Shown here piece by piece: positions 37,225 through 47,149 of a DNA stretch of 64,000 nt; positions within the stretch are counted from its first letter, which is position 1; each line of letters begins with the position of its first letter. The position numbers and the translations under genes were made by a program. Origin of the DNA: Methylobacillus rhizosphaerae (GTDB lineage Bacteria; Pseudomonadota; Gammaproteobacteria; Burkholderiales; Methylophilaceae); the NCBI RefSeq assembly GCF_900187985.1, contig NZ_FZOA01000006.1:124001-188000 (forward strand), written 5' to 3'. Under the pieces are notes generated by a model, which searched no databases, was not told where the DNA came from, and saw only the letters and a program-made list of their open reading frames with translations.

Positions 37225-37956
37225 TTAGAGATAGAACTGCATGATTTGCTGCTCTTCAGGTGAAGGTTCAAAACCACGTGTTTCATAATGCTGGAAGATC
37301 GCCTCCACCACCTCATGAGGTTTATCTATCACCTGCAGAAGATCCAGGTCTCCTGGTGATATCACTTGCTCGTCCACCAGCGTTTCACGTATCCAGGATA
37401 ACATGCCACGCCAGAACGGCTCATGTACCAGAATAATGGGAATCCTTCTTGTTTTTGAGGTCTGTATGAGAGTAAGTGCTTCCATCAGTTCATCAAGCGT
37501 ACCGAAACCACCCGGCATCACCACATATGCTGACGCATATTTGACAAACATGACCTTGCGCATGAAAAAGTGCTGGAAGTTCTGGCTGATATCCTGGAAA
37601 TCATTGCCCTTCTGCTCATGTGGCAATTCAATATTGAGACCGATACTGGGAGATTTTCCATAGAAAGCCCCTTTATTCGCAGCTTCCATAATACCGGGAC
37701 CACCACCGGAAATGACACTGAACCCTGCATCAGACAACAGCCTGGCAATCTCTTCGGTCAATTTATAATAAGGGTGGTCTGGCTTGGTTCGCGCACTACC
37801 GAAGATGGAAACCGCGGGCGTGATTTCCTTCATCCGCTCGGTGGCCTCGACAAATTCTGCCATAATCTCGAACGCACGCCATGATTCGCGCGCCGAGTAT
37901 TTCTTGTTGGGGAGTTCCGGGTCCAGAATCTTGGGAAGTTTTTTAGCTGCTGACAT
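37225..37956 (-). CDS. LOG-family Rossmann-fold protein (TIGR00730 type)
   Basis: A 243-residue protein of the LOG/cytokinin-riboside monophosphate phosphoribohydrolase family, often misnamed lysine decarboxylase. Diagnostic motifs are SVISGGGPGIMEAANKGA and YVVMPGGFGTLDELMEALTLIQT. Relatives hydrolyse nucleoside 5'-monophosphates to base and ribose phosphate (PpnN-like activity). The ATG at 37956 gives MSAAKKLPK. It is divergent from polA with only 21 bases between starts, so the two promoters must overlap the other's leader. Confidence 0.9.
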   Translation of the reverse strand: MSAAKKLPKILDPELPNKKYSARESWRAFEIMAEFVEATERMKEITPAVSIFGSARTKPDHPYYKLTEEIARLLSDAGFSVISGGGPGIMEAANKGAFYGKSPSIGLNIELPHEQKGNDFQDISQNFQHFFMRKVMFVKYASAYVVMPGGFGTLDELMEALTLIQTSKTRRIPIILVHEPFWRGMLSWIRETLVDEQVISPGDLDLLQVIDKPHEVVEAIFQHYETRGFEPSPEEQQIMQFYL

Positions 37957-37977
37957 AAGGTTCCACACTAGTTCAAG

Positions 37978-40704
37978 ATGAAAACATTGTTATTAGTAGA
38001 CGGTTCGTCTTACCTCTATCGCGCATTCCATGCCTTGCCTGACCTACGCAACAAGGCAGGAGAGCCTACCGGTGCACTATATGGCGTACTGAATATGCTG
38101 CGCCGCTTGCACAAGGATTACCCGGCTGATTATAGCGCCTGTGTCTTCGATGCAAAGGGAAAAACCTTCCGCGATGATATTTATCCTGAATACAAGGCCA
38201 ACCGTCCTGCCATGCCAGAGGATCTCTCACAACAGATATCTCCCTTGCATGAAGCCATCAAGGCCATGGGCTGGCCACTACTGATGATAGATGGCGTGGA
38301 GGCCGACGATGTGATTGGCTGCCTTGCCAAACATGCTGAAAGCCAGGGCATGCAGGTCGTGATTTCCACCGGCGACAAAGATATGGCACAACTTGTCACC
38401 CCCAACGTCAAACTCGTCAACACCATGACGAACGAGGTACTGGATGAAGCAGGCGTTGAAGCCAAGTTCGGCATCCCACCATCACTGATCGTCGATTACC
38501 TCACCTTGATTGGCGACAATGTGGACAATGTACCCGGCGTGGAAAAAGTCGGGCCGAAAACGGCAGTCAAATGGTTGACCCAGCATGGCTCGCTCGACCA
38601 CATCATGGCAAATGCCGCGGCCATCAGCGGCGTAGTCGGCGACAACCTGCGCAAGGCACTGGACTGGCTGCCCACAGGCCGCGAGCTCATCACAATCCGT
38701 TGTAAACTGGATCTGCCACAAGTCGTGACTGACCTGATCAGCCAACCTGCCGACAATGCCAAGCTGGCTGAAATCTACGAACGTTTTGAGTTCAAGACCT
38801 GGCGTAGAGAACTGGATACCGGAGCCACACCAGCCGTGGCCGCTCCACCCCTGTCACCCGTTTCCGGCGATCTCTTCAGCACACACCCTGCCAATACCAA
38901 CCGTGATTTTGAAACCATCCTGGATCAGGCCAGCCTGGACAAATGGCTATTGCTGCTCAAATCTGCACCATTAATCACGTTCGACACAGAAACCACCAGC
39001 CTGGACCCGATGCAGGCAAAGCTGGTCGGCATGTCATTTTCCGTCGAAGCCGGCAAGGCAGCCTACCTGCCACTGGCACATGACTATACAGGTGCACCAC
39101 AACAGCTTGATTTCCAGGCTGTACTGCAACAGCTCAAGCCAATACTGGAAGATACCGCCCTGCTAAAATTGGGCCAGAACCTGAAATATGACAAACATGT
39201 GCTTGCCAACCATGGCATCAAGCTACAAGGCATCAAGCACGACACGCTGTTGCAATCCTATGTACTGGAAAGCCATCGCACACACGGCATGGATGATCTT
39301 GCCATGCGTCATCTCGGCGTGCAGACCATCACCTACGAGGAAATCGCGGGAAAAGGCGCCAAGCAGGTGCCTTTCAGCCAGGTCAGCATTGAAATTGCTT
39401 CTGAATATGCCGCCGAAGATGCAGACATTACCTTGCAATTGCACCAGGCGCTGTACCCCCAGGTTGAAGCTGACGAAAAACTGGAGTTTGTCTACCGCCA
39501 TATCGAGATGCCATTGCTGGATATTCTCTACACGATAGAACGCAATGGCGTGCTGATCGACCAGGCCATGCTGCAAGCCCAGAGCCATGAATTGGGGCAG
39601 AAGCTGCTTGATCTGGAACAACAGGCATACACACTGGCAGGCCAGCCATTCAACCTCGGCTCACCCAAGCAATTGCAGGAAATCCTGTTTGGCAAGCTCG
39701 GCATCAAGCCATTGAAGAAAACGCCAAGTGGCGCGCCATCCACCGATGAGGATGTCTTACAGGAACTGGCACTGGACTACCCTCTGCCCAAAATCCTGCT
39801 GGAATACCGTGGGCTCGCCAAGCTGAAGTCAACTTATACCGACAAGCTACCACGCATGATCAACCCGGACACGCAGCGGGTACATACCAGCTACAGCCAG
39901 GCAGTTGCCATTACTGGCCGTCTCGCAAGTTCCGACCCCAACCTGCAGAATATCCCGGTGCGTACAGCCGAAGGCCGCCGCATCCGCGAAGCCTTCATTG
40001 CGCCTGCAGGTGCCCATATCATTTCTGCCGATTATTCGCAGATTGAGCTGCGCATCATGGCGCATTTATCCCAGGATGAAGGCCTGCTTTCTGCTTTTGC
40101 CAAAGGTGAAGATATCCACCGCGCTACCGCAGCGGAAATTTTCTCGGTCACACGTGACGAGGTCAACAGCGAACAACGCCGCTATGCCAAGGTCATCAAC
40201 TTCGGACTGATCTACGGTATGAGTGCTTTTGGCCTGGCGCAAAACCTTAATATCGAGCGCAGTGCAGCACAGAACTATATCGACCGGTACTTCGCCCGCT
40301 ATCCCGGCGTGCGCGAGTATATGCAGAACACACGCCTGCTTGCCAAGGAACAAGGCTATGTCGAAACCCTGTTCGGTCGCCGGCTATGGGTACCGGAGAT
40401 CAACAGTCCCAATGGCATGCGCCGAGCCGGTGCCGAGCGCGCTGCCATCAATGCACCCATGCAAGGGACGGCAGCTGACCTGATCAAACTGGCCATGATT
40501 TCTGTGGATCGCTGGCTGCGTGAACAACAGTTGCAAAGCAAACTCATTATGCAGGTTCACGATGAACTGGTACTGGAAGTGCCCGAAACTGAACTGGAGC
40601 TGGTGAAGCAACAGCTACCCCGGCTTATGCAGGACGTTGCCACACTGGATGTGCCATTGCTGACGGAGGTCGGTGTGGGCTCCAATTGGGAAGCAGCCCA
40701 TTAA
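37978..40704 (+). CDS. polA: DNA polymerase I
   Basis: A 908-residue repair and Okazaki-fragment polymerase with three domains. The 5'-3' nuclease is at residues 1 to about 290 (LLLVDGSSYLYRAFHALP, DGVEADDVIGCLA, TGDKDMAQLV, GDNVDNVPGVEKVGPKTA). The 3'-5' proofreading exonuclease has its acidic residues present (ITFDTETTSLDPM, YAAEDADITLQLH). The polymerase domain has motif A SADYSQIELRIMAHLS, motif B region RRYAKVINFGLIYGMSAFG and motif C QVHDELVLE. All three activities should be functional. Confidence 0.98.
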   Translation: MKTLLLVDGSSYLYRAFHALPDLRNKAGEPTGALYGVLNMLRRLHKDYPADYSACVFDAKGKTFRDDIYPEYKANRPAMPEDLSQQISPLHEAIKAMGWPLLMIDGVEADDVIGCLAKHAESQGMQVVISTGDKDMAQLVTPNVKLVNTMTNEVLDEAGVEAKFGIPPSLIVDYLTLIGDNVDNVPGVEKVGPKTAVKWLTQHGSLDHIMANAAAISGVVGDNLRKALDWLPTGRELITIRCKLDLPQVVTDLISQPADNAKLAEIYERFEFKTWRRELDTGATPAVAAPPLSPVSGDLFSTHPANTNRDFETILDQASLDKWLLLLKSAPLITFDTETTSLDPMQAKLVGMSFSVEAGKAAYLPLAHDYTGAPQQLDFQAVLQQLKPILEDTALLKLGQNLKYDKHVLANHGIKLQGIKHDTLLQSYVLESHRTHGMDDLAMRHLGVQTITYEEIAGKGAKQVPFSQVSIEIASEYAAEDADITLQLHQALYPQVEADEKLEFVYRHIEMPLLDILYTIERNGVLIDQAMLQAQSHELGQKLLDLEQQAYTLAGQPFNLGSPKQLQEILFGKLGIKPLKKTPSGAPSTDEDVLQELALDYPLPKILLEYRGLAKLKSTYTDKLPRMINPDTQRVHTSYSQAVAITGRLASSDPNLQNIPVRTAEGRRIREAFIAPAGAHIISADYSQIELRIMAHLSQDEGLLSAFAKGEDIHRATAAEIFSVTRDEVNSEQRRYAKVINFGLIYGMSAFGLAQNLNIERSAAQNYIDRYFARYPGVREYMQNTRLLAKEQGYVETLFGRRLWVPEINSPNGMRRAGAERAAINAPMQGTAADLIKLAMISVDRWLREQQLQSKLIMQVHDELVLEVPETELELVKQQLPRLMQDVATLDVPLLTEVGVGSNWEAAH

Positions 40705-40719
40705 ACTGAGTAATATATC

Positions 40720-40752
40720 GCCGGGCAGGCCAGCTTATTTTCCCTGCCCGGT
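40720..40752 (+). terminator. possible terminator after polA
   Basis: The inverted repeat CCGGGCAGG/CCTGCCCGG (40721-40729 with 40743-40751) has a 13-base loop containing TTATTTT. It overlaps the 3' end of the convergent BFD-like gene. There is no T run after the stem, so it is only a weak candidate. Confidence 0.4.
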
Positions 40753-40938
40753 TTCCAGTTCCTTGAGGTAATACTCGATATCCCACTCACAACCCCCACA
40801 TCCGGTCATTGCCCCAGTCATATCGGCAATGCCGCGAATATCGAACCCCTGCTGATATAGATCACGGATCTTGCTGCGTTTCACTCCACTGCAGAAACAC
40901 AATATCTCGTCATCCGGATGGTTGTTTTGCTCACTCAT
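40735..40938 (-). CDS. BFD-like [2Fe-2S] protein
   Basis: A 67-residue protein with the bacterioferritin-associated ferredoxin-type cluster motif: CFC near residue 14 and CGGC near residue 48 (IADMTGAMTGCGGCEWDI), the C-x-C...C-x2-C pattern. BFD proteins accept electrons or release iron from bacterioferritin, and similar domains occur in nitrite reductases. The start at 40938 (MSEQNNHPDDEIL) is preferred over a longer frame overlapping the divergent promoter. No bacterioferritin gene is nearby, so the partner is unknown. Confidence 0.8.
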   Translation of the reverse strand: MSEQNNHPDDEILCFCSGVKRSKIRDLYQQGFDIRGIADMTGAMTGCGGCEWDIEYYLKELETGQGK

Positions 40939-41087
40939 GAAAACCTGTTTCAGCCCACTTGCCAATAATATAAGCAGGTATTGTACGCCCTCGTTGCCTA
41001 AACCGGTATGCACTGCCCACTTGCATCCCGCTGCTGCAGCGCCCACAATGCCGGACATCCTGAATGTCAACTCACTCACTGTATATC

Positions 41088-41852
41088 ATGAGTTCAATAC
41101 AAGCAGTTCGCTTTGGTGCCATTATCATCGGCGATGAAATCCTCTCGGGAAAGCGACAGGATGCACACCTAAGCAAGCTGATTTCACTGCTCTCCGAACG
41201 AGGATTAAGCCTCTCATGGGCTGAATATCTGGGCGATGAACGCCCACAGATCGTCGCAACCTTGAAACGCACCATGGCAAGCAATGACGCCGTGTTCTGT
41301 TTTGGGGGGATAGGCGCCACGCCGGATGACCAGACGCGCCAGGCAGCCGCAGAAGCATCCGGCCTGCCGATTTCACGCCATCCGGGTGCCGTCGCGGAAA
41401 TTGAGGCACGCTTTGGTGAGTCTGCTTATCCCAAACGAGTCCTGATGGCAGATTTTCCTCTGCATGCGAACCTGATTCCCAATCCGGTCAACCGGGTCCC
41501 TGGATTTTCACTCGCGCAGCATTATTTCATGCCCGGCTTTCCGGAAATGGCCTGGCCAATGACGGAATGGATACTGGATACCCACTACCGACATCTTTTC
41601 CACCAGCATACATTGCACGAATCATCCATCCTGGTATTCGATGCAGGTGAAAGCCAGTTATTGGATCTCATGGGCGAGATTACCAGTCGGTACCCGGCAA
41701 TCAAACTGTCCAGCCTGCCCCGCCTAGATCAGCGCCGCACGATAGAACTGGGGGTCAGAGGCAGCAAGGCCGACACTGGACAGGCCATGCAACACATCCA
41801 GGCAGCCCTTGATAGCATGGGATACCCGTGGCAAACCGCAGGAGTAGCATAA
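41088..41852 (+). CDS. molybdopterin-binding (MoaB/CinA N-domain) protein
   Basis: A 254-residue protein with an N-terminal MoaB/Mog-like domain: FGAIIIGDEILSGKRQDAHLSKLISLL and FGGIGATPDDQTRQAAAEASG. It matches the first half of CinA (COG1058) without the C-terminal NMN deamidase domain. Relatives bind molybdopterin or hydrolyse ADP-ribose/NMN derivatives; the exact role is unknown. The ATG at 41088 is in the divergent gap with the BFD-like gene. It is followed after 3 bases by the YkgJ gene, so they form an operon. Confidence 0.85.
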   Translation: MSSIQAVRFGAIIIGDEILSGKRQDAHLSKLISLLSERGLSLSWAEYLGDERPQIVATLKRTMASNDAVFCFGGIGATPDDQTRQAAAEASGLPISRHPGAVAEIEARFGESAYPKRVLMADFPLHANLIPNPVNRVPGFSLAQHYFMPGFPEMAWPMTEWILDTHYRHLFHQHTLHESSILVFDAGESQLLDLMGEITSRYPAIKLSSLPRLDQRRTIELGVRGSKADTGQAMQHIQAALDSMGYPWQTAGVA

Positions 41853-41855
41853 TCC

Positions 41856-42113
41856 ATGGAATGCCGCCCAGGTTGCGGTGCCTGCTGCATCGCACCTTCC
41901 ATCAGCAGCCCCATTCCCGGCATGCCACAAGGCAAGAAAGCAGGCGAACGTTGTGTCCAACTGGATCAGCAAAACCGTTGCCTGATCTTTGGCCAGCCGG
42001 AACGGCCGGCTGTTTGTGCTTCACTGCAAGCTGACCCAGAGATGTGCGGCAGCAGCAACACCTACGCTTTCACCTGGCTGACAGCACTGGAACAGCAAAC
42101 CGAGCCAGGCTGA
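41856..42113 (+). CDS. YkgJ family cysteine-cluster protein
   Basis: An 85-residue protein with six cysteines in the YkgJ arrangement: [56 protein letters not shown]. It presumably binds zinc or an iron-sulfur cluster; function unknown. It begins 3 bases after the stop of the CinA-like gene. Confidence 0.88.
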   Translation: MECRPGCGACCIAPSISSPIPGMPQGKKAGERCVQLDQQNRCLIFGQPERPAVCASLQADPEMCGSSNTYAFTWLTALEQQTEPG

Positions 42114-42219
42114 TATTACAGCATCACAGCAATCACTTAGCGGCAAAATTTAATGTAAAACATTGCCTTACGCCGGACATGCAAGCTCATGTATCCAGCC
42201 CAAGCGTGCAATATCTGCT

Positions 42220-42247
42220 TTGTACTCCCATCATTTGCATATAAAAT
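42220..42247 (+). promoter_or_regulatory. sigma-70 type promoter of dusB-fis
   Basis: A -35-like TTGTAC (42220-42225) and -10-like TAAAAT (42242-42247) are separated by 16 bases. They lie about 40 bases upstream of the GTG start of dusB. The position suits the dusB-fis operon promoter. Confidence 0.55.
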
Positions 42248-42285
42248 AGGCAGCTTTCCCACGCTATTGATACGGTTATAGTCAG

Positions 42286-43317
42286 GTGCAGATCGGTCCT
42301 TACAAACTGAAGAACAATCTGGTAGTTGCCCCCATGGCAGGAGTAACTGACCGCCCATTCCGTGTATTGTGCAAGAAAATGGGTGCAGGCCTGGCTGTCA
42401 GCGAAATGGTGACGTCCAACTCCCTGCTGTATGGCAGCGCCAAGACATTGCGCCGTGCCAACCATGAGGGCGAAGTGGACCCGATTTCAGTGCAGATCGC
42501 AGGTGCTGATCCCAAGATGATGGCTGAAGCTGCCAAACACAATGTGGACAACGGCGCCCAGATCATTGATATCAATATGGGCTGTCCCGCCAAGAAAATC
42601 TGCAATGTCATGGCAGGATCCGCACTGTTGAAAGACGAGCCTCTGGTTTCACAAATTCTCAAGGCTGTTGTCAATGCCGTGGATGTGCCAGTGACGCTCA
42701 AGATCCGTACCGGTTGGGACAAGAACAACCGCAATGCGGTCGCAGTAGCAAGGATGGCGGAAGATATCGGCGTCCAGGCTCTTGCCATGCACGGCCGCAC
42801 ACGCGCCTGCCTGTATATGGGCGATGCAGAATACGACACCATTGCCGCCGTCAAGCAGGCAATCAATATTCCACTGATTGCCAACGGTGATATCACCACG
42901 CCGGAGAAAGCCAAATTCGTGCTGGACTACACCAAGGCCGATGCCGTGATGATCGGACGTGCCGCCCAGGGTCGCCCCTGGATATTCCGTGAAACCGAGC
43001 ATTTCCTCAAGACTGGCGAACACCTGCCCGCACCGGAAGTAGACGAAATCCACCAGGTCATGCTAGAGCATATCCACGACCTCTACGATTTCTACGGCGA
43101 ACTGACCGGTATGCGCGTCGCGCGCAAGCACATCTCTTGGTACACCAAGGGACTGGTAGGTTCTGCCAACTTCCGTCACCACATGAACCAGCTGCAATCC
43201 GTGGAAGAGCAACTGCACTCCATCAACGATTTCTTTAGCGAACTCAAGCAGCGCGATATGCGCCTGCAATATGAGCCGGAATCTGCCAAAGACAACGGTG
43301 AGGCCCTGGCTGCGTAA
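42286..43317 (+). CDS. dusB: tRNA-dihydrouridine synthase DusB
   Basis: An FMN enzyme that reduces specific uridines in tRNA. The 343 residues form a TIM barrel with IGPYKLKNNLVVAPMAGVTDRPFR, QIIDINMGCPAKKI (catalytic Cys), ALAMHGRTRACLYMG, IPLIANGDITTP and DAVMIGRAAQGRPW, then the C-terminal RNA-binding helices (MRVARKHISWYTKGL). The start is a GTG at 42286; no ATG fits the conserved N-terminus. Its stop overlaps the start of fis (TAATG), the conserved dusB-fis arrangement. Confidence 0.95.
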   Translation: MQIGPYKLKNNLVVAPMAGVTDRPFRVLCKKMGAGLAVSEMVTSNSLLYGSAKTLRRANHEGEVDPISVQIAGADPKMMAEAAKHNVDNGAQIIDINMGCPAKKICNVMAGSALLKDEPLVSQILKAVVNAVDVPVTLKIRTGWDKNNRNAVAVARMAEDIGVQALAMHGRTRACLYMGDAEYDTIAAVKQAINIPLIANGDITTPEKAKFVLDYTKADAVMIGRAAQGRPWIFRETEHFLKTGEHLPAPEVDEIHQVMLEHIHDLYDFYGELTGMRVARKHISWYTKGLVGSANFRHHMNQLQSVEEQLHSINDFFSELKQRDMRLQYEPESAKDNGEALAA

Positions 43318-43547
43318 TGCCACAGGATATCGCAAGCTGTGTACGCGCAGCCCTGGATGAATATTTCAAGGATCTGGACGGTCAGCGTCCACATGCTGTG
43401 TACGACATGGTACTGCAATGTATGGAAAAACCTCTGCTGGAATATGTACTGAACCGCGCTGGTGGCAACCAGAGCAAAGCGGCTGAAATTCTCGGCCTCA
43501 ATCGTAATACGCTGCGCAAGAAGCTTCAGCAGCACAACCTTCAATAA
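43317..43547 (+). CDS. fis: Fis family DNA-binding protein
   Basis: A 76-residue nucleoid-associated protein with the C-terminal helix-turn-helix of Fis: [36 protein letters not shown]. It is shorter at the N-terminus than E. coli Fis (98 residues), as usual outside the enterobacteria. Translation is coupled to dusB. In enterobacteria Fis controls rRNA promoters, recombination and growth-phase genes; the same is assumed here. Confidence 0.92.
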   Translation: MPQDIASCVRAALDEYFKDLDGQRPHAVYDMVLQCMEKPLLEYVLNRAGGNQSKAAEILGLNRNTLRKKLQQHNLQ

Positions 43548-43570
43548 CCTCTCCTTTCGAGCTTTTCATT

Positions 43571-45157
43571 ATGGCTGTGATCAAACGAGCACTTATCAGT
43601 GTGTCTGATAAAACCGGTATTCTTGAATTCGCCCAGGCCCTGGCTGGCTTTGGTGTCGAAATCCTTTCCACAGGCGGCACCGCCAAGCTGTTCCGCGACC
43701 ATGGCATTGCCGTGATCGAAGTCAGTGATTACACTGGCTTCCCCGAAATGCTGGATGGTCGGGTCAAGACCCTGCACCCCAAAGTACATGGCGGCCTGCT
43801 GGGTCGGCGCGACCTGCCTGAGCATGTCACTGCCATGCAGTCTGCAGGCATTCCCAATATCGATATGGTAGTCGTCAACCTGTATCCATTTGAAGCCACT
43901 GTTGCCAGGCCGGATGCCACACTGGAAGACGCCATTGAGAACATTGATATCGGTGGCCCGGCCATGGTACGTTCCGCTGCAAAAAATTGGCAGGATGTCG
44001 CTGTGCTGACCGATGCTTCCCAATATGACGACGTACTGGCGGAAATGCGCAGCACTGGTGGCGCCACCAGCAAGGCAACCCGTTTCTCACTGTCTGTGGC
44101 AGCCTTCAACCGCGTCAGTAACTATGATGGCGCCATCAGTGATTACCTGTCTTCCTTCAATGCTGATGGTTCACGCAATGAATTCCCCGGGCAAATAAAT
44201 GGACGCCTGGTCAAGGTACAGGATCTGCGTTACGGAGAGAACCCGCACCAGAAGGCCGCTTTTTACCGCGATCTCTATCCAGCCCCTGGTTCGCTGGTCA
44301 CTGCCCAGCAAGTACAGGGCAAGGAATTGTCCTATAACAACATTGCTGATGCCGATGCCGCATGGGAATGTGTCAAGAGTTTCGATGGCACCGCCTGCGT
44401 CATTGTCAAGCATGCCAACCCTTGTGGCGTGGCAGTTGGCAACAGCACGCTGGAAGCGTACCAGAAAGCATTCCAGACTGATCCAACCTCAGCATTCGGT
44501 GGCATTATCGCCTTCAATAACACGCTGGATGGCGCAACTGCAGAAGCGGTTTCCAAGCAATTTGTTGAAGTCCTGATTGCGCCTGACTATACCGAGGAAG
44601 CACTGGAAATTTTCAAGGCGAAGGCCAATGTGCGCGTTCTCAAGATTGCCTTGCCTGCAGGTGGTGACAGCGATTGGAGCCATGGCCGCAATTCGCACGA
44701 CACCAAACGTGTTGGTTCAGGCGTCCTGATTCAGACAGCTGACAACCATGAAATCAGCATGGACGATATCAAGGTAGTCACCAAAAAGCAGCCGACCCCG
44801 GAACAACTGGAAGACTTGCTGTTTGCCTGGCGTGTTGCTAAATATGTCAAATCCAACGCGATTGTTTTCTGCGGCAATGGCATGACGCTGGGTGTAGGCG
44901 CAGGGCAGATGAGCCGTGTAGACAGCACCAAGATTGCTGCCATCAAGGCACAGAATGCAGGCCTGACGCTACAGAACTCCGCTGTGGCATCTGATGCATT
45001 CTTCCCGTTCCGTGATGGTGTAGACGTGCTGGCCGAAGCAGGAGCCACCTGCGTGATCCAGCCTGGCGGCAGTATCCGCGATGATGAAGTCATTGCTGCG
45101 GCAGATGAGCATGGATTGGTAATGGTATTTACCGGTGTCCGCCACTTCCGTCATTAA
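43571..45157 (+). CDS. purH: bifunctional AICAR transformylase/IMP cyclohydrolase
   Basis: Catalyses the last two steps of IMP synthesis. The N-terminal IMP cyclohydrolase is seen as [31 protein letters not shown] and [14 protein letters not shown]. The C-terminal formyltransferase starts near [15 protein letters not shown] with [12 protein letters not shown] and [12 protein letters not shown]. At 528 residues it is full length. It follows fis by 23 bases and could be co-transcribed with dusB-fis. Confidence 0.97.
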   Translation: MAVIKRALISVSDKTGILEFAQALAGFGVEILSTGGTAKLFRDHGIAVIEVSDYTGFPEMLDGRVKTLHPKVHGGLLGRRDLPEHVTAMQSAGIPNIDMVVVNLYPFEATVARPDATLEDAIENIDIGGPAMVRSAAKNWQDVAVLTDASQYDDVLAEMRSTGGATSKATRFSLSVAAFNRVSNYDGAISDYLSSFNADGSRNEFPGQINGRLVKVQDLRYGENPHQKAAFYRDLYPAPGSLVTAQQVQGKELSYNNIADADAAWECVKSFDGTACVIVKHANPCGVAVGNSTLEAYQKAFQTDPTSAFGGIIAFNNTLDGATAEAVSKQFVEVLIAPDYTEEALEIFKAKANVRVLKIALPAGGDSDWSHGRNSHDTKRVGSGVLIQTADNHEISMDDIKVVTKKQPTPEQLEDLLFAWRVAKYVKSNAIVFCGNGMTLGVGAGQMSRVDSTKIAAIKAQNAGLTLQNSAVASDAFFPFRDGVDVLAEAGATCVIQPGGSIRDDEVIAAADEHGLVMVFTGVRHFRH

Positions 45158-45166
45158 GCAAGCAAG

Positions 45167-45203
45167 ACTCCCGGGCAAGTCATTCCCATTCCGCCCGGGA
45201 GCT
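45167..45203 (+). terminator. hairpin between purH and purD
   Basis: The arms CTCCCGGGC and GCCCGGGAG flank about 18 bases and form a strong stem just after purH. There is no T run behind it, so it may be an attenuating or mRNA-protecting hairpin rather than a true terminator. Confidence 0.4.
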
Positions 45204-45291
45204 GTTCTGTTGATAGTGCATGTCCCTGGAAAATCATAAATTCCGGGTAAAATACGGGCTTCCAGCCCAGTTGTTCATTTAGAGGATAATG

Positions 45292-46560
45292 ATGAAAGTT
45301 CTTGTAATCGGTAGCGGTGGACGTGAACACGCCCTTGCATGGAAACTTGCACAAAGTGAGCGCATCAGCCGTGTATTTGTTGCCCCAGGCAATGCAGGTA
45401 CTGCATTGGATCCTGACATGGTCAATGTCCCGATTACCAAAGTGGCTGAGCTGGTTGAATTTGCCAGGTCTGAGCAAATCGCCATCACTGTTGTTGGCCC
45501 TGAAGCACCACTCTCCCAGGGCGTAGTGGATGCATTCCGTGCCGCTGGTTTGAAAATTTTCGGCCCGACACAGGCCGCTGCCCAGCTGGAAAGTTCCAAG
45601 GATTTCGCCAAGGCGTTCATGCTCCGGCACAATATTCCCACTGCCGCCTATGCTACCTTCACAGATGCCGCAGCAGCCCATGATTATGTCAGACAGCAAG
45701 GAGCGCCGATTGTCATCAAGGCTGACGGCCTTGCCGCAGGCAAGGGAGTCGTCGTTGCCATGGATGAAGATGAAGCCCATGCTGCGATTGATGCGATGTT
45801 GGCAGACAACAAGCTGGGAGCCGCTGGCGCACGAGTAGTGATCGAAGAGTTCCTGACAGGTGAAGAAGCCAGCTTCATTGTCATGGTAGATGGCAAAAAT
45901 ATCCTGCCGCTTGCCACCAGCCAGGATCACAAGCGCTTGCTGAATGACGATCAGGGACCCAATACAGGTGGAATGGGAGCTTACTCCCCTGCGCCTGTCG
46001 TGACACCTGACATTCATGCCAAAGCCATGCGTGAAATCATTGCCCCCACCGTCGCAGGCATGGCCAAAGATGGCATTCCCTACACCGGTTTCCTCTACGC
46101 CGGCCTGATGATAGGTGAGGATGGTAGTGTCAAGACGCTGGAGTTCAACTGCCGCATGGGCGACCCTGAAACCCAACCCATCATGTTGCGCCTGAAAAGC
46201 GAATTACTGTCGCTGGTAGAACATGCGGTCAATGGCACCCTGGACCAGGCCCAGACAGACTGGGATCGCCGCAGTGCACTGGGTGTGGTGCTGGCATCAG
46301 CCAATTATCCGGATACTCCACGCCTGGGTGATGAAATCACCGGCCTGCCCAAGGAGCTGGAAGATGCGCATGTGTTCCATGCCGGCACTACGCTGCAGGA
46401 TGACAAGGTACTTACCAGCGGCGGACGTGTGCTATGTGTGGCTGCATTGGGCGAGACCGTGAAATACGCCCAGTCCCAGGCATACAAGATTACAGATGAC
46501 ATCAAGTTTGATGGCATGCAGTTCCGTACCGATATCGGTTACCGCGCTATCAAGTCCTGA
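45292..46560 (+). CDS. purD: phosphoribosylamine-glycine ligase
   Basis: The ATP-grasp enzyme of purine synthesis that joins glycine to phosphoribosylamine. The 422 residues include MKVLVIGSGGREHALAWKLA, PAVVTPDIHAKAMR with preceding DDQGPNTGGMGAYSP, the ATP-grasp segment VIKADGLAAGKGVVVA and FNCRMGDPETQPIM (metal ligands). Tandem ATG codons occur at 45289 and 45292; GAGG is 6 bases before the second, which also gives the family's usual start. Confidence 0.97.
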   Translation: MKVLVIGSGGREHALAWKLAQSERISRVFVAPGNAGTALDPDMVNVPITKVAELVEFARSEQIAITVVGPEAPLSQGVVDAFRAAGLKIFGPTQAAAQLESSKDFAKAFMLRHNIPTAAYATFTDAAAAHDYVRQQGAPIVIKADGLAAGKGVVVAMDEDEAHAAIDAMLADNKLGAAGARVVIEEFLTGEEASFIVMVDGKNILPLATSQDHKRLLNDDQGPNTGGMGAYSPAPVVTPDIHAKAMREIIAPTVAGMAKDGIPYTGFLYAGLMIGEDGSVKTLEFNCRMGDPETQPIMLRLKSELLSLVEHAVNGTLDQAQTDWDRRSALGVVLASANYPDTPRLGDEITGLPKELEDAHVFHAGTTLQDDKVLTSGGRVLCVAALGETVKYAQSQAYKITDDIKFDGMQFRTDIGYRAIKS

Positions 46561-46574
46561 CCAGGACATAATTC

Positions 46575-47117
46575 ATGCAGGCACGTGCACTACAGGCATT
46601 TCTTCGTAGCGGCGGTGTCATTGCCTATCCTACCGAGTCCTGTTTCGGACTCGGTTGCGACCCCACCAACCCGCATGCCCTCAGGCGTTTGCTACGCATC
46701 AAGGGTCGTCCTCAGCGCAAGGGCCTGATCGTCATTGCCCATCGGTTCTCGCAACTGAAACCATTGATCGCTCCAGTCACCGCCGAGCAAAAGCAACGCC
46801 TGTTCGAACGTTGGCCCGGCCCGCATACCTGGTTGGTACCAGCATCATCACGTTGCCCGGCATTACTCAGGGGCAAGCACACATCTCTGGCTGTACGCGT
46901 CACAGCCAATCCGTTTGCAGCAAGCCTTTGCCGCAATGCCGGTATGGCGCTGGTTTCCACCAGCGCTAACCATAATGGACGGGTTCCGGCCAAAACCACC
47001 CGCGAATGCCATCGCCTGTTCGGCAACCGTGTCAGGGTGCTGCCCGGCATGACTGGCGGTGCAACAAAACCTTCAACCATCCAGGACTTACGCACGGGAA
47101 AAATCCTGCGTCCATAA
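46575..47117 (+). CDS. tsaC: Sua5/YciO/YrdC family, threonylcarbamoyl-AMP synthase
   Basis: A 180-residue YrdC-domain protein that makes threonylcarbamoyl-AMP for the t6A modification at position 37 of ANN-decoding tRNAs. It shows [34 protein letters not shown] (KxR motif), [21 protein letters not shown] and [15 protein letters not shown]. It lies 14 bases after purD and 32 bases before hemF on the same strand. Confidence 0.92.
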   Translation: MQARALQAFLRSGGVIAYPTESCFGLGCDPTNPHALRRLLRIKGRPQRKGLIVIAHRFSQLKPLIAPVTAEQKQRLFERWPGPHTWLVPASSRCPALLRGKHTSLAVRVTANPFAASLCRNAGMALVSTSANHNGRVPAKTTRECHRLFGNRVRVLPGMTGGATKPSTIQDLRTGKILRP

Positions 47118-47149
47118 CCTGGATCACCTGGCAAATATTGGAGAGCTTC

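Noticed and set aside
45154..46176. 340-codon open frame antisense to purD
   Set aside because: It is opposite purD with no family resemblance and no upstream signals.
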